Source: Verrucomicrobia bacterium UBA1263 (GTDB lineage Bacteria > Verrucomicrobiota > Verrucomicrobiia > Limisphaerales > UBA1412). Taken from it: a stretch of 5,648 nucleotides of DNA. Under the pieces are notes generated by a model. That model was not told where the DNA came from and did not search any database. It worked only from the letters and a program-made list of their open reading frames with translations. The position numbers were made by a program, and so were the translations under genes. Positions 1 through 5,615 of the stretch are shown one piece after another. The stretch is taken from the NCBI GenBank assembly GCA_002308515.1, contig DBVN01000039.1, positions 1 to 5,648 of the forward strand, written 5' to 3'. Within the stretch, counting starts at the first letter, position 1. Each line of letters opens with the position of its first letter.

Positions 1-1
1 T

Positions 2-17
2 TCCCATCTCTATGGGA
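2..17. repeat. Small perfect hairpin at the left edge
   Basis: TCCCAT (2-7) and ATGGGA (12-17) form a perfect 6-bp stem around a CTCT loop. CATCTCT (5-11) can alternatively pair with AGAGATG at 47-53. A run of seven T lies at 28-34, but it starts ten bases after the stem, too far for a standard plus-strand intrinsic terminator. No open frame of interest runs through positions 1-70. This may be the 3' flank of a gene beyond the window, but that cannot be judged from here. Confidence 0.3.
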
Positions 18-70
18 TGCTAGTGACTTTTTTTCTAACTTTTCCCAGAGATGCTGGTCAAGACCCAAAC

Positions 71-98
71 AAAAAAGAGAGACCTTCTTCAGTCTCTC
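71..98 (-). terminator. Rho-independent terminator of the AAA-ATPase/nuclease gene
   Basis: Read on the minus strand, a perfect 7-bp stem (GAGAGAC at 92-98 pairing with GTCTCTC at 77-83) encloses an 8-base loop and runs straight into six T (71-76). It lies about 25 bases past the TAG stop of the gene at 124-1821. Position, orientation and U-tract all fit an intrinsic terminator. The stem is not very GC-rich, so efficiency may be moderate. Confidence 0.85.
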
Positions 99-123
99 CC
101 GCGAAATAGATATTGTTTTAGAG

Positions 124-1821
124 CTACACTCTCAGCATGACCTTGCAGCTCTTCCCGTAACAGGCAATGCCGTATTTCAAAACCGTCTTGATTTCAAAGT
201 AACTGGGATCATTCAAAAGCTTCTCTTCATAATGTCTGGCTTCGATTTGTGCCAAGGCTTCCATGCAGTGTTTCTCCAAGTCTCTGTCCTTTGCATGTTT
301 CATCTCTATGATGACACCCACTCCTGTCTCAATCAGACCTATAGATATATCACAATAACCATCACCGGCTTCACGATTGGACTCTATCGTCCATGTATCC
401 GGCATATAGGCCATCATCCCCAATAAACACCCATGATAAAAGCTCTCCGCCCCGAAATCTCTCACGCTAATGGTTCTTCTTAGAAATTCGTTGAAGCGCC
501 TTTCGATCTCCTCAGGCTTGCCTTGCGGAAACAACTCACAAAACTCTCTTATGGCAGGGACATCATCTTTGAACTTATCCTTGATCCACTTGAAAACCTG
601 CTTGTTGAAAATCTCCCGTATCCCATAATTGGGAATACGCAGATTCAGAAAATCTCCATTCGCTTTCCCCTCCTGGGTGAGGTAGCCCGTAGTGAACAGT
701 ACGCTCCAGATATTATCTATACTAGTGTACAATTCCTGGTATGTCAGCTCTTGCTGCACCTCCTTTTGAACAGTTTCCCCGGCAATAAGTTTTTCCAGTT
801 CTCTTTTGAGAAGTCCTCCCTCGGACATCTCAATGAATTTACGAACGATATCATTACCACTGGTGTTTATCCAAAAGGCTTCTGGTTCTCCGTTTGGATC
901 CGAAAATAGCTTCCGGCAGTAATTATTTACATCCCACGGACAGTAGATATGTTTGTCACCAAACTGATAGCCGTCGTACCAGGCTTTAATATCTTCATAG
1001 TGCTTAGAAAGATCCAGGTATTCCAGCATAGCCCGGACTTCTTCATCGGTATAACCAAAAGCATCACTAAAATTACGATCTAATACCGTATAAACTTTGA
1101 CCTTGTTCAGCCCGGTGAAAATGCTTTCCTTGGCTATTCTCAGACATCCCGTCATGACCGCAAACTTCATGTAAGGATTGGTCTTCAGCGCCTGATTAAA
1201 CACTCCTCGAATCAGACTCACCATCTCTTTATAGAAACCGTTCTGCTCCGACTTATCTAATGGGACATCATACTCATCTATCAATATGATGACTTTCTGC
1301 TCATAGTGCTTATAGAGAAGCTCAGAAAGGGTATAAAAACATCCTGTAATGAGATCTATGTCAGCGGCTTTGGCATTCTGTTGCATGTCACATAACTGCT
1401 GAAATATGCCTTTTTCACTCTCATTCAGTTTATCACTTGTTGCAAGAAATGGATGTCGCAATGTCTCTTTGCTCAGTGCCTTAGCTAACTCAGACCTTGC
1501 AACTTCAAACGTCAGTCCCTCTACACTCTTCAAGCTAATGAAGATAACAGGATACTTCCCCTGGTACTGCTCACATATCTCCTTCTCTTGAGATATCTTC
1601 AGACCTTCAAATACATCCTTAGGGCCTCCTATCTCAAAGAAACACTTCAACATATCCAAGGTCAGAGTCTTGCCAAAACGCCGTGGACGTGTGAACAGAC
1701 TCACATTGCTTCCACTTTCCAGAACCTCCTTCACCACATACGTCTTATCTACATAATAGTATCCATCACGTATCAGCTGGGCAAAATCTTCTAATCCTAT
1801 TGGCGGTCTCTTCTTTGTCAT
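124..1821 (-). CDS. AAA-ATPase-like protein with C-terminal PD-(D/E)XK nuclease domain
   Basis: A 565-residue protein of the widespread family pairing an N-terminal AAA-ATPase-like domain (PF09820) with a C-terminal PDDEXK_9 domain (PF08011, old DUF1703). The start region has the family's GLEDF and YYYVDKT motifs (about residues 9-27). A Walker A variant, RPRRFGKT, lies at 45-52, and a Walker B, VIILIDEYD, at 177-185. Further family-typical motifs are TGCLRIAKESIFTGLNK (224-240), WYDGYQFG (281-288) and CPWDVNNY (294-301). The nuclease signature is Asp491 followed by Glu506-x-Lys508 in IIEMK, so the active site looks intact. Length is normal and the frame is uninterrupted. No signal peptide or membrane helix is visible, so a cytoplasmic protein is expected. 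Biological role and substrate are not established for the family; roles with mobile DNA or defence are guesses. The ATG start agrees with the family start and has GGGAG nine bases upstream. Terminators flank the gene, so it is probably its own unit. Confidence 0.93.
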   Translation of the reverse strand: MTKKRPPIGLEDFAQLIRDGYYYVDKTYVVKEVLESGSNVSLFTRPRRFGKTLTLDMLKCFFEIGGPKDVFEGLKISQEKEICEQYQGKYPVIFISLKSVEGLTFEVARSELAKALSKETLRHPFLATSDKLNESEKGIFQQLCDMQQNAKAADIDLITGCFYTLSELLYKHYEQKVIILIDEYDVPLDKSEQNGFYKEMVSLIRGVFNQALKTNPYMKFAVMTGCLRIAKESIFTGLNKVKVYTVLDRNFSDAFGYTDEEVRAMLEYLDLSKHYEDIKAWYDGYQFGDKHIYCPWDVNNYCRKLFSDPNGEPEAFWINTSGNDIVRKFIEMSEGGLLKRELEKLIAGETVQKEVQQELTYQELYTSIDNIWSVLFTTGYLTQEGKANGDFLNLRIPNYGIREIFNKQVFKWIKDKFKDDVPAIREFCELFPQGKPEEIERRFNEFLRRTISVRDFGAESFYHGCLLGMMAYMPDTWTIESNREAGDGYCDISIGLIETGVGVIIEMKHAKDRDLEKHCMEALAQIEARHYEEKLLNDPSYFEIKTVLKYGIACYGKSCKVMLRV

Positions 1822-1830
1822 ATCCGGTCA

Positions 1831-1835
1831 CTCCC
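1831..1835 (-). promoter_or_regulatory. Ribosome binding site of the AAA-ATPase/nuclease gene
   Basis: GGGAG on the minus strand lies nine bases before the ATG at 1821, the usual Shine-Dalgarno distance, and supports that start. A second purine-rich stretch, GGGAGGGG, lies about ten bases further upstream. The AT-rich spacer behind it (about 1860-1984) probably holds the promoter, but I could not find a -35/-10 pair with good spacing there. Confidence 0.6.
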
Positions 1836-1984
1836 AATGCCCCTCCCAATCTACCATAACCGCTCCCTCAAGAAAAGGTTATTCTATCGGAATCGTTCTT
1901 TTGCTCTTATCTATATTTTCATTTTAATCATTTTCCTTAATATCAGACTGGTTCTTTGCTTATTCCGCTCAATCAGCAGAAACC

Positions 1985-2019
1985 AAAAAAAATCCCCGGA
2001 GGTTTTGACTCTGGGGATT
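1985..2019 (-). terminator. Rho-independent terminator of the two-gene operon
   Basis: On the minus strand an 11-bp stem (2009-2019 with 1991-2001, one G-T pair, otherwise perfect and GC-rich at its core) closes a 7-base loop. It is followed by eight consecutive T (1985-1992, the first two also counted in the stem). It begins about 35 bases after the TAG stop at 2054. This is a strong textbook intrinsic terminator and separates the operon from the ATPase gene downstream. A small extra hairpin, CCGC-GTTT-GCGG (2034-2045), lies between the stop and the terminator. Confidence 0.9.
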
Positions 2020-2053
2020 CTTGGTTAGAGATGCCGCGTTTGCGGTTTATTTT

Positions 2054-3457
2054 CTAATTGAAGTTTTTGTAGAAATGCGAGTCTTTCCATTCAGGATGTT
2101 CTTTGAAGAAATCCAGACTGCTTTTCATGAATCTTTGCGGAAATCCTGAATCAAACATTTCTTTTTGTGCCATGGCGCTATCAAAATCTTTTCCAAAATC
2201 TTCTCCTTTTTTGAGCATTTGAGAGATCGTGTTTTTCATAAAATCACGTGTTTCGTTAAAGAGAGACCCTTCTTCTTGCAAGGCGGGCAGCTGATCGATC
2301 AGATTCAAGTACTGCTGCTGCCTTTCGGTATCATTCTCCCCCATAGCGGTGGCATAAAACATGAGAGCCATGGAGCCCAGTGTGTTTTTGTCTTCATTGC
2401 TCAGACCGTTGATGAAACTGGCGTATATGGAGCTGACTTGTTCCACATTCGCCGGATCAACTTTGTGGTCATCGCCTCTATAACCGTATATAGCCCTTTC
2501 CAGACCTATCAGGATATCCGACTTATCTTTCAAGCTGGTATCCGCGCGGTTGAAAATCTCGGCAGCCAATGGAATGCTATCCTCTTTTAAGGATCGTATC
2601 CGGCTGTAGAGATCATCTATGCGGAGTTTGCCGTCCTCACCATAAAAACTATCCGGATCCAGTACCAGTTTATTGTATTCATCTTTGCTGATGTCTTTGA
2701 TGGACGCGAGCAGTTCGTTTTGAGTCACCCCGTGAATGTTCGGGTAAAACGCTATATAAGCCGCCAGCACCGCCTGGACATAAGTATCCCTGTCCGCTGC
2801 CAGAAGGAGATTTCCCGCTTTGGTAAGCTCCCGGAAATCGGAGGTACTTTGCATTGTATTGCAAAGTATTCCCAGTGATGCCGGGGTCTTGATATTTCCC
2901 AGAACTTGAAGGAACCCCAGACGGGAAGTTTCCGGCATCACCACATGCCGATCAACAACGTATCTATTGGAAGAGGATCTCTCCGGATCAAAATATTCGT
3001 TGGGATCCTGTATATTATAAGGTCTGTAGAGGGTCACATTGTGACCATTGGCCAGATAGTCACGAATGGCATCCAGAGAGTCATCACCCTGATCCTGGAG
3101 TCCTTGGAAGACGAAGTACGCCTCCCGTATCTGATCATGAGCGATCTTTTTCATCGCGCTGTTTGTCGGGACATTGTTCCCGAAGAGTTCAGACCAGTCT
3201 TTCATCCCCTGGAGACGGGCGGTCAGGGCCTGCGGTTCCAGCTCCGGCACATCCAGCTTTGTTTTCTGCGGTTTCAGTTCTTTTGTTTTGGCGCTGAGAT
3301 CGTCTATTTGCGACTGGAGTTCCTGTTTTTTCAGGTCCCAGCTTTCAGTCTGCCGCGCGGTCCATTCCGTCTGAGCGCTGCGGCAGTGCCAGACATAAGC
3401 GGCGGTCAGTCCCAGCAGGATCACGCTGGCAAGAATAAGAATGTAAAATTTTTTCAT
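2054..3457 (-). CDS. Membrane-anchored coiled-coil/helical protein, function unknown (second gene of operon)
   Basis: A 467-residue protein not recognised as a named family. Residues 4-24 are a hydrophobic segment after MKK, fitting an uncleaved signal anchor with the rest outside the cytoplasmic membrane. Residues about 35-66 are a charged, Gln/Lys/Glu-rich stretch likely to form a coiled coil. The remainder is predicted to be mostly helical. Residues 113-143 match residues 109-139 of the upstream gene product without gaps at 11 of 31 positions, with shared GL, G, SL, A, D and HN. A second weaker match follows (179-198 against 151-170, including KT). The two genes therefore look like diverged tandem paralogs; a HEAT-like helical-repeat fold is my inference. 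It lies 17 bases after the stop of the first gene, and a strong terminator follows. No Shine-Dalgarno is visible before the ATG, and the next Met is residue 85, past the membrane segment, so this start is favoured. Translational coupling is plausible. Confidence 0.85.
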   Translation of the reverse strand: MKKFYILILASVILLGLTAAYVWHCRSAQTEWTARQTESWDLKKQELQSQIDDLSAKTKELKPQKTKLDVPELEPQALTARLQGMKDWSELFGNNVPTNSAMKKIAHDQIREAYFVFQGLQDQGDDSLDAIRDYLANGHNVTLYRPYNIQDPNEYFDPERSSSNRYVVDRHVVMPETSRLGFLQVLGNIKTPASLGILCNTMQSTSDFRELTKAGNLLLAADRDTYVQAVLAAYIAFYPNIHGVTQNELLASIKDISKDEYNKLVLDPDSFYGEDGKLRIDDLYSRIRSLKEDSIPLAAEIFNRADTSLKDKSDILIGLERAIYGYRGDDHKVDPANVEQVSSIYASFINGLSNEDKNTLGSMALMFYATAMGENDTERQQQYLNLIDQLPALQEEGSLFNETRDFMKNTISQMLKKGEDFGKDFDSAMAQKEMFDSGFPQRFMKSSLDFFKEHPEWKDSHFYKNFN

Positions 3458-3462
3458 ACGAT

Positions 3463-3468
3463 ATTATA
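3463..3468 (-). promoter_or_regulatory. TATAAT box directly before the second operon gene
   Basis: A perfect TATAAT lies on the minus strand five bases upstream of the ATG at 3457, in the 17-base gap between the two genes. If used as a -10 box it would start transcription about at the A of the ATG, giving a leaderless message. No -35 resembling TTGACA and no extended-10 TG is found at the right distance, so chance occurrence is likely. It is listed because the gene also lacks a Shine-Dalgarno. Confidence 0.2.
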
Positions 3469-3474
3469 GGGGTG

Positions 3475-4974
3475 TTATTTCTGTTTTTGCGTTCTTTCGA
3501 TTTCTTTTTCTATTTGTTTCTGGAATTCCTCAAGATGCTCATCTATACCTTTGTCTATGACATTCTCAGAGATCTTGTTGAGCTCATTTTTGATGGATTC
3601 ATCCGGGGTCCAGGCATTCATGTCGGCTCCTTCGCTGGCAATGTATTGCAGATTGGAGCGAACGACCGCGATGACACGCTGCATGTTTTCATCATCCGCG
3701 AATTGCGCGGCCGCGGCATCCAGAAAGATCAGACGTTCATTTGCCATCCGCGCGGTCTCCACGTCAACAAGCTCCGTGCCGGCGGCGGGCATGATCTTGT
3801 AAGCATTGAAATTGATCCGATTTATATTCTTGGGGAAACGCTTGTCGAGCGACAGGTTCAGGATGCTGTTGCAGCGATCGGCGGAAGAGGTCTTCTCTTT
3901 TATCGTCTTCAGGATGATTTCCGTGGCCTGCGGCTGGCCGATGTATTTTTGAGCCAGATCCATCAAAGCCGGAGCCGCTTTTTTATTTTTATGGTTTTCT
4001 TCCTGATATTGGATGGCCTCATAGCAATAGGGCATGACAGCGTCATGAAGGACGCTCTCTGAAATTGTGAACAGACTTGTGTCAACATTGCCTTTGTCTC
4101 TGCGCCAGGCTTTTTGATCCATGAGCGAATGCGCGAATTCATCGTCTTTGAGGATCTCGATGAGCGTGCTGCGCAGGGAATCTATTTCCCGTTCATTGTT
4201 CTGGATATTCTCCTTAATTTTGGCAAGGCTCTTGAACTCGTCCGTGACTTTGTTGTCATTTTGTCTGAGTATTTCCTCCATTTGCCGATCCAGCTCTTGT
4301 TGTTTATTCCAGTCACCGATCTCATTTCGTTTCTCAAGTGCTTTGGCGTGCATTTCACGGGCCGCACTGATGCAGTAAGGACGATAGCCGTCGGAAATGC
4401 TCATCAGCTCGCGGCTGAGATCCCGCATTTCCTTGGCGTTTTGCACCGCCGGGATAAGACGGCTGAGCAGATCGGCCGCGTCACGGGTTTTCATGGACAT
4501 CAGCAGAGTCATGATCTCCTGACGCAGGGAGCGGTTCTGATAAAGTCGGTTGAGGTTCAAATCGAAATTGTGCTCCTCAATGATGATATCCTTGAGCGCC
4601 GGAAGCGAATTGGTTCCATTCATCAGCAGCCCTTCCAGACAATAGAAAGCGGTGCTGTTGCGTTCATATTCTTCGGTGGAATTGCTGATATTGCGCAGCT
4701 GTTCGACCAGATATTTGGGATCCAGCGGGTCATGCACATCCGCGTTGGCCGCGTTGATGCGGTTTGCTTCCGCCAGATAGTGGGCGTTGGCCTCGTTCAG
4801 CCGGGTCTGGAGTTGAGCTTCTTCCTCCTGCTGGAGGCGGGTCAGCTGATCTTGTTCAGCTTGTACTTGTTTCTGGATCTGTTTGATCCACGCGCCGGCG
4901 GCGCAGAGCGAGGCAACCAGTATGATGGTTCCTACCAGAAACGGTTTGTTAGTTGATGATGTTTTTTTGTCCAT
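3475..4974 (-). CDS. Membrane-anchored coiled-coil/helical protein, function unknown (first gene of operon)
   Basis: A 499-residue protein without a recognisable family name. After a polar, Lys-containing N-terminus, residues 12-30 form one hydrophobic helix, fitting a signal anchor with the bulk outside the cytoplasmic membrane. Residues about 31-75 are a Gln/Glu-rich coiled coil, and a second highly charged helical stretch runs about 207-275. The C-terminus (about 463-498) is another charged amphipathic helix ending in KQK. Residues 109-139 (AFYCLEGL...HNFDL) and 151-170 align with the downstream gene product, indicating an ancient duplication. The second coiled coil appears specific to this copy. 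No catalytic motif is visible, so a structural or scaffolding role in the envelope is a reasonable guess, not shown. It is probably the first gene of the operon: a promoter lies at 5011-5038. The nearest good Shine-Dalgarno, GAGGAG (4998-5003), is 23 bases from the ATG, too far to act normally, yet no alternative in-frame start lies nearer to it. Confidence 0.87.
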   Translation of the reverse strand: MDKKTSSTNKPFLVGTIILVASLCAAGAWIKQIQKQVQAEQDQLTRLQQEEEAQLQTRLNEANAHYLAEANRINAANADVHDPLDPKYLVEQLRNISNSTEEYERNSTAFYCLEGLLMNGTNSLPALKDIIIEEHNFDLNLNRLYQNRSLRQEIMTLLMSMKTRDAADLLSRLIPAVQNAKEMRDLSRELMSISDGYRPYCISAAREMHAKALEKRNEIGDWNKQQELDRQMEEILRQNDNKVTDEFKSLAKIKENIQNNEREIDSLRSTLIEILKDDEFAHSLMDQKAWRRDKGNVDTSLFTISESVLHDAVMPYCYEAIQYQEENHKNKKAAPALMDLAQKYIGQPQATEIILKTIKEKTSSADRCNSILNLSLDKRFPKNINRINFNAYKIMPAAGTELVDVETARMANERLIFLDAAAAQFADDENMQRVIAVVRSNLQYIASEGADMNAWTPDESIKNELNKISENVIDKGIDEHLEEFQKQIEKEIERTQKQK

Positions 4975-5010
4975 CGTTGTTACGCGGAATAAATGTTCTC
5001 CTCGCTTTTG

Positions 5011-5038
5011 GTCATATCTTTTGCAGCAGAGATGTCAA
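5011..5038 (-). promoter_or_regulatory. Sigma-70-like promoter of the two-gene operon
   Basis: On the minus strand a perfect TTGACA (5033-5038) is followed after 16 bases by TATGAC (5011-5016), four of six matches to TATAAT. Transcription would begin near 5004, leaving a leader of about 30 bases before the ATG at 4974. The position just ahead of the first operon gene, with no gene further upstream, supports it. The imperfect -10 box and unknown sigma preferences of the organism limit certainty. Confidence 0.5.
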
Positions 5039-5104
5039 TGGCAGTCTAATGAAATGGAACGATTTCAACGGGAAAGAGAAAGGTGGATCTTCACCGGTGC
5101 CACA

Positions 5105-5119
5105 ATAGGATCCTCCTAT
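5105..5119. repeat. 15-bp palindrome ATAGGA-TCC-TCCTAT
   Basis: A perfect 6-bp inverted repeat with a 3-base centre, about 70 bases upstream of the operon's -35 box. On the minus strand it contains a consensus AGGAGG (5112-5117) eight bases before a GTG. That GTG opens a 12-codon frame (5065-5103, MAPVKIHLSLSR). It could be a regulator site or a leader-peptide initiation region. Chance is also reasonable at this size. Confidence 0.3.
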
Positions 5120-5167
5120 AAATGCGTGGTCACTTCTGTTTCCCAAACTGAGGTTCCGCAAAGACCC

Positions 5168-5234
5168 ATTATCGAGGAAACATGAAGAACCACCCCGATA
5201 CCGGGGCGTTCTAAACGATTTCAGTCTCGATAAT
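5168..5234. other. Nested inverted repeats, candidate structured RNA or regulatory leader
   Basis: A perfect 9-bp outer inverted repeat (ATTATCGAG 5168-5176, CTCGATAAT 5226-5234) encloses a second imperfect hairpin. In the inner one, AGAAC (5186-5190) pairs with GTTCT (5208-5212). After a 2x1 internal loop, CCCCG (5193-5197) pairs with CGGGG (5202-5206) around ATAC. This gives 19 base pairs in 67 bases. No T-tract follows on either strand, so it is not an intrinsic terminator. It lies about 200 bases upstream of the first operon gene. Strand and function cannot be assigned from the sequence, and no known RNA family is recognised. Confidence 0.4.
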
Positions 5235-5255
5235 TGAAATTTTGCGGATTTCAGT
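5217..5255. repeat. 9-bp direct repeat GATTTCAGT with intervening complement
   Basis: GATTTCAGT occurs at 5217-5225 and 5247-5255, 30 bases apart. Between them TGAAAT (5235-5240) can pair with the ATTTCA of either copy, giving mutually exclusive hairpins. CTAAAC (5211-5216) and GTTTAG (5254-5259) form a further inverted pair around the block. Alternative pairing is seen in attenuators and also in iterated protein-binding sites. Which applies, if either, is not decidable here. Confidence 0.4.
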
Positions 5256-5270
5256 TTAGACCTAATTGTC

Positions 5271-5288
5271 CTTACGCAAAAGCGTTAG
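5271..5288. repeat. Short hairpin with AAAA loop
   Basis: ACGC (5274-5277) and GCGT (5282-5285) pair around AAAA. Outside a T/T mismatch, CT (5271-5272) pairs with AG (5287-5288). No T-run follows on either strand, so it is not a terminator. It belongs to the cluster of dyad symmetries upstream of the operon, and a chance hairpin of this size is possible. Confidence 0.25.
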
Positions 5289-5322
5289 AATTTATTTATG
5301 TTTAATAACTTATGTTTTTCCA

Positions 5323-5348
5323 TTCCTCAGCGGTCCATCCGCAAGGAA
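5323..5348. repeat. Imperfect 9-bp hairpin
   Basis: TTCCT (5323-5327) pairs with AGGAA (5344-5348). After a 2x1 internal loop (CA against A), GCGG (5330-5333) pairs with CCGC (5339-5342) around a 5-base loop. The layout of two short stems split by a CA-containing 2x1 loop is the same as in the hairpin at 5186-5212. That may mark a shared type of element. No U-tract accompanies it. Confidence 0.35.
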
Positions 5349-5406
5349 CGACTCGGACAAAGTAGCAGATATTTCGCAACGGCGCAAGGGGTATATTCAT
5401 TTCTGC

Positions 5407-5421
5407 CACCGGTTCCCGGTG
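5407..5421. repeat. Perfect hairpin CACCGG-TTC-CCGGTG
   Basis: A 6-bp GC-rich stem around a 3-base loop, the first of the closely spaced GC-rich palindromes filling the right end. Its sequence differs from the AACCCC and CCCGGG families that follow, so it may be unrelated to the composite element. Confidence 0.4.
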
Positions 5422-5444
5422 AGATATTTGTGGGGTCATTCTGA

Positions 5445-5464
5445 AAACCCCTGTGAAGGGGTTT
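5445..5464. repeat. Perfect hairpin AAACCCC-N6-GGGGTTT
   Basis: A 7-bp stem with loop TGTGAA. Its core AACCCC...GGGGTT is the same as in the two inner hairpins of the composite element at 5528-5598, so it probably belongs to the same repeat family. It sits eleven bases left of the composite. If the symmetry continues, a partner would be expected just beyond the right edge of the window. Nearby GGGGT (5432-5436) offers a competing pairing. Confidence 0.55.
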
Positions 5465-5474
5465 CGTCACATAG

Positions 5475-5508
5475 ACCCGGGTTGGGCGTGAAACGCCCTA
5501 CCCGGGGT
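5475..5508 (-). repeat. Outer long hairpin, left copy (minus orientation)
   Basis: CCCGGGT (5476-5482) pairs with ACCCGGG (5500-5506). After a T/T mismatch, GGGCGT (5484-5489) pairs with ACGCCC (5493-5498) around a GAA loop, for 13 base pairs in all. Read on the minus strand, its first 11 and last 9 bases are identical to those of the right copy at 5616-5648. The inner stem differs but keeps pairing. Confidence 0.8.
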
Positions 5509-5527
5509 AACGGATTTTCCCCCACGT

Positions 5528-5598
5528 TTCAACCCCGTATGGGGTTGCGTATAAAATACAAATGATTATCCATTTACGCAACCCCTGCCGGGGTTGAA
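5528..5598. repeat. Inner palindrome: two CAACCCC-N4-GGGGTTG hairpins head to head
   Basis: Two perfect 7-bp hairpins (5530-5547, loop GTAT; 5579-5596, loop TGCC) are themselves mirror images. GGGGTTGCGTA (5541-5551) matches the complement of TACGCAACCCC (5575-5585) across a 23-base AT-rich spacer, and TTCAACCCC (5528-5536) matches GGGGTTGAA (5590-5598). The block can fold as two local hairpins or as one long stem or cruciform. The AT-rich centre would ease extrusion. Confidence 0.8.
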
Positions 5599-5615
5599 TT
5601 TTGGGGACGATCATA

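Noticed and set aside
2165..2590. 141-residue plus-strand open frame
   Set aside because: Shadow of the second operon gene with no independent support.
2906..3469. 187-residue plus-strand open frame
   Set aside because: Antisense to the second operon gene. The minus-strand protein has a clear signal anchor and a paralog; this one has neither.
3472..4062. 196-residue plus-strand open frame
   Set aside because: Antisense to the first operon gene, with Phe/Leu-rich shadow composition at the start and no recognisable domain or credible ribosome site.
4114..4956. 280-residue plus-strand open frame opposite the first operon gene
   Set aside because: It lies wholly antisense to a well-supported gene and has no family motifs. 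Long antisense frames commonly arise from codon bias of the real gene.
4883..5185. 100-residue plus-strand open frame
   Set aside because: It overlaps the start of the first operon gene antisense and runs through its promoter, with no motifs or ribosome site.
5271..5310. Integron attC-like site
   Set aside because: GTTAGAA near 5284-5290 lacks the final pyrimidine of GTTRRRY. No complementary R/L box arrangement or integrase is seen.
5445..5464. Intrinsic terminator
   Set aside because: A good stem, but no T-run follows on either strand and no gene ends nearby.
5266..5565. 99-residue plus-strand open frame across the right-end repeats
   Set aside because: It needs a TTG start without a ribosome site. 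Its C-terminal third is translated palindrome (CCCGGG and AACCCC hairpins), typical of false predictions over repeats.
5545..5570. Promoter in the TATAAAATA stretch between the inner hairpins
   Set aside because: There is no -35 at the proper distance and no downstream gene in the window. The AT-rich centre is better explained as the symmetry axis of the palindrome.
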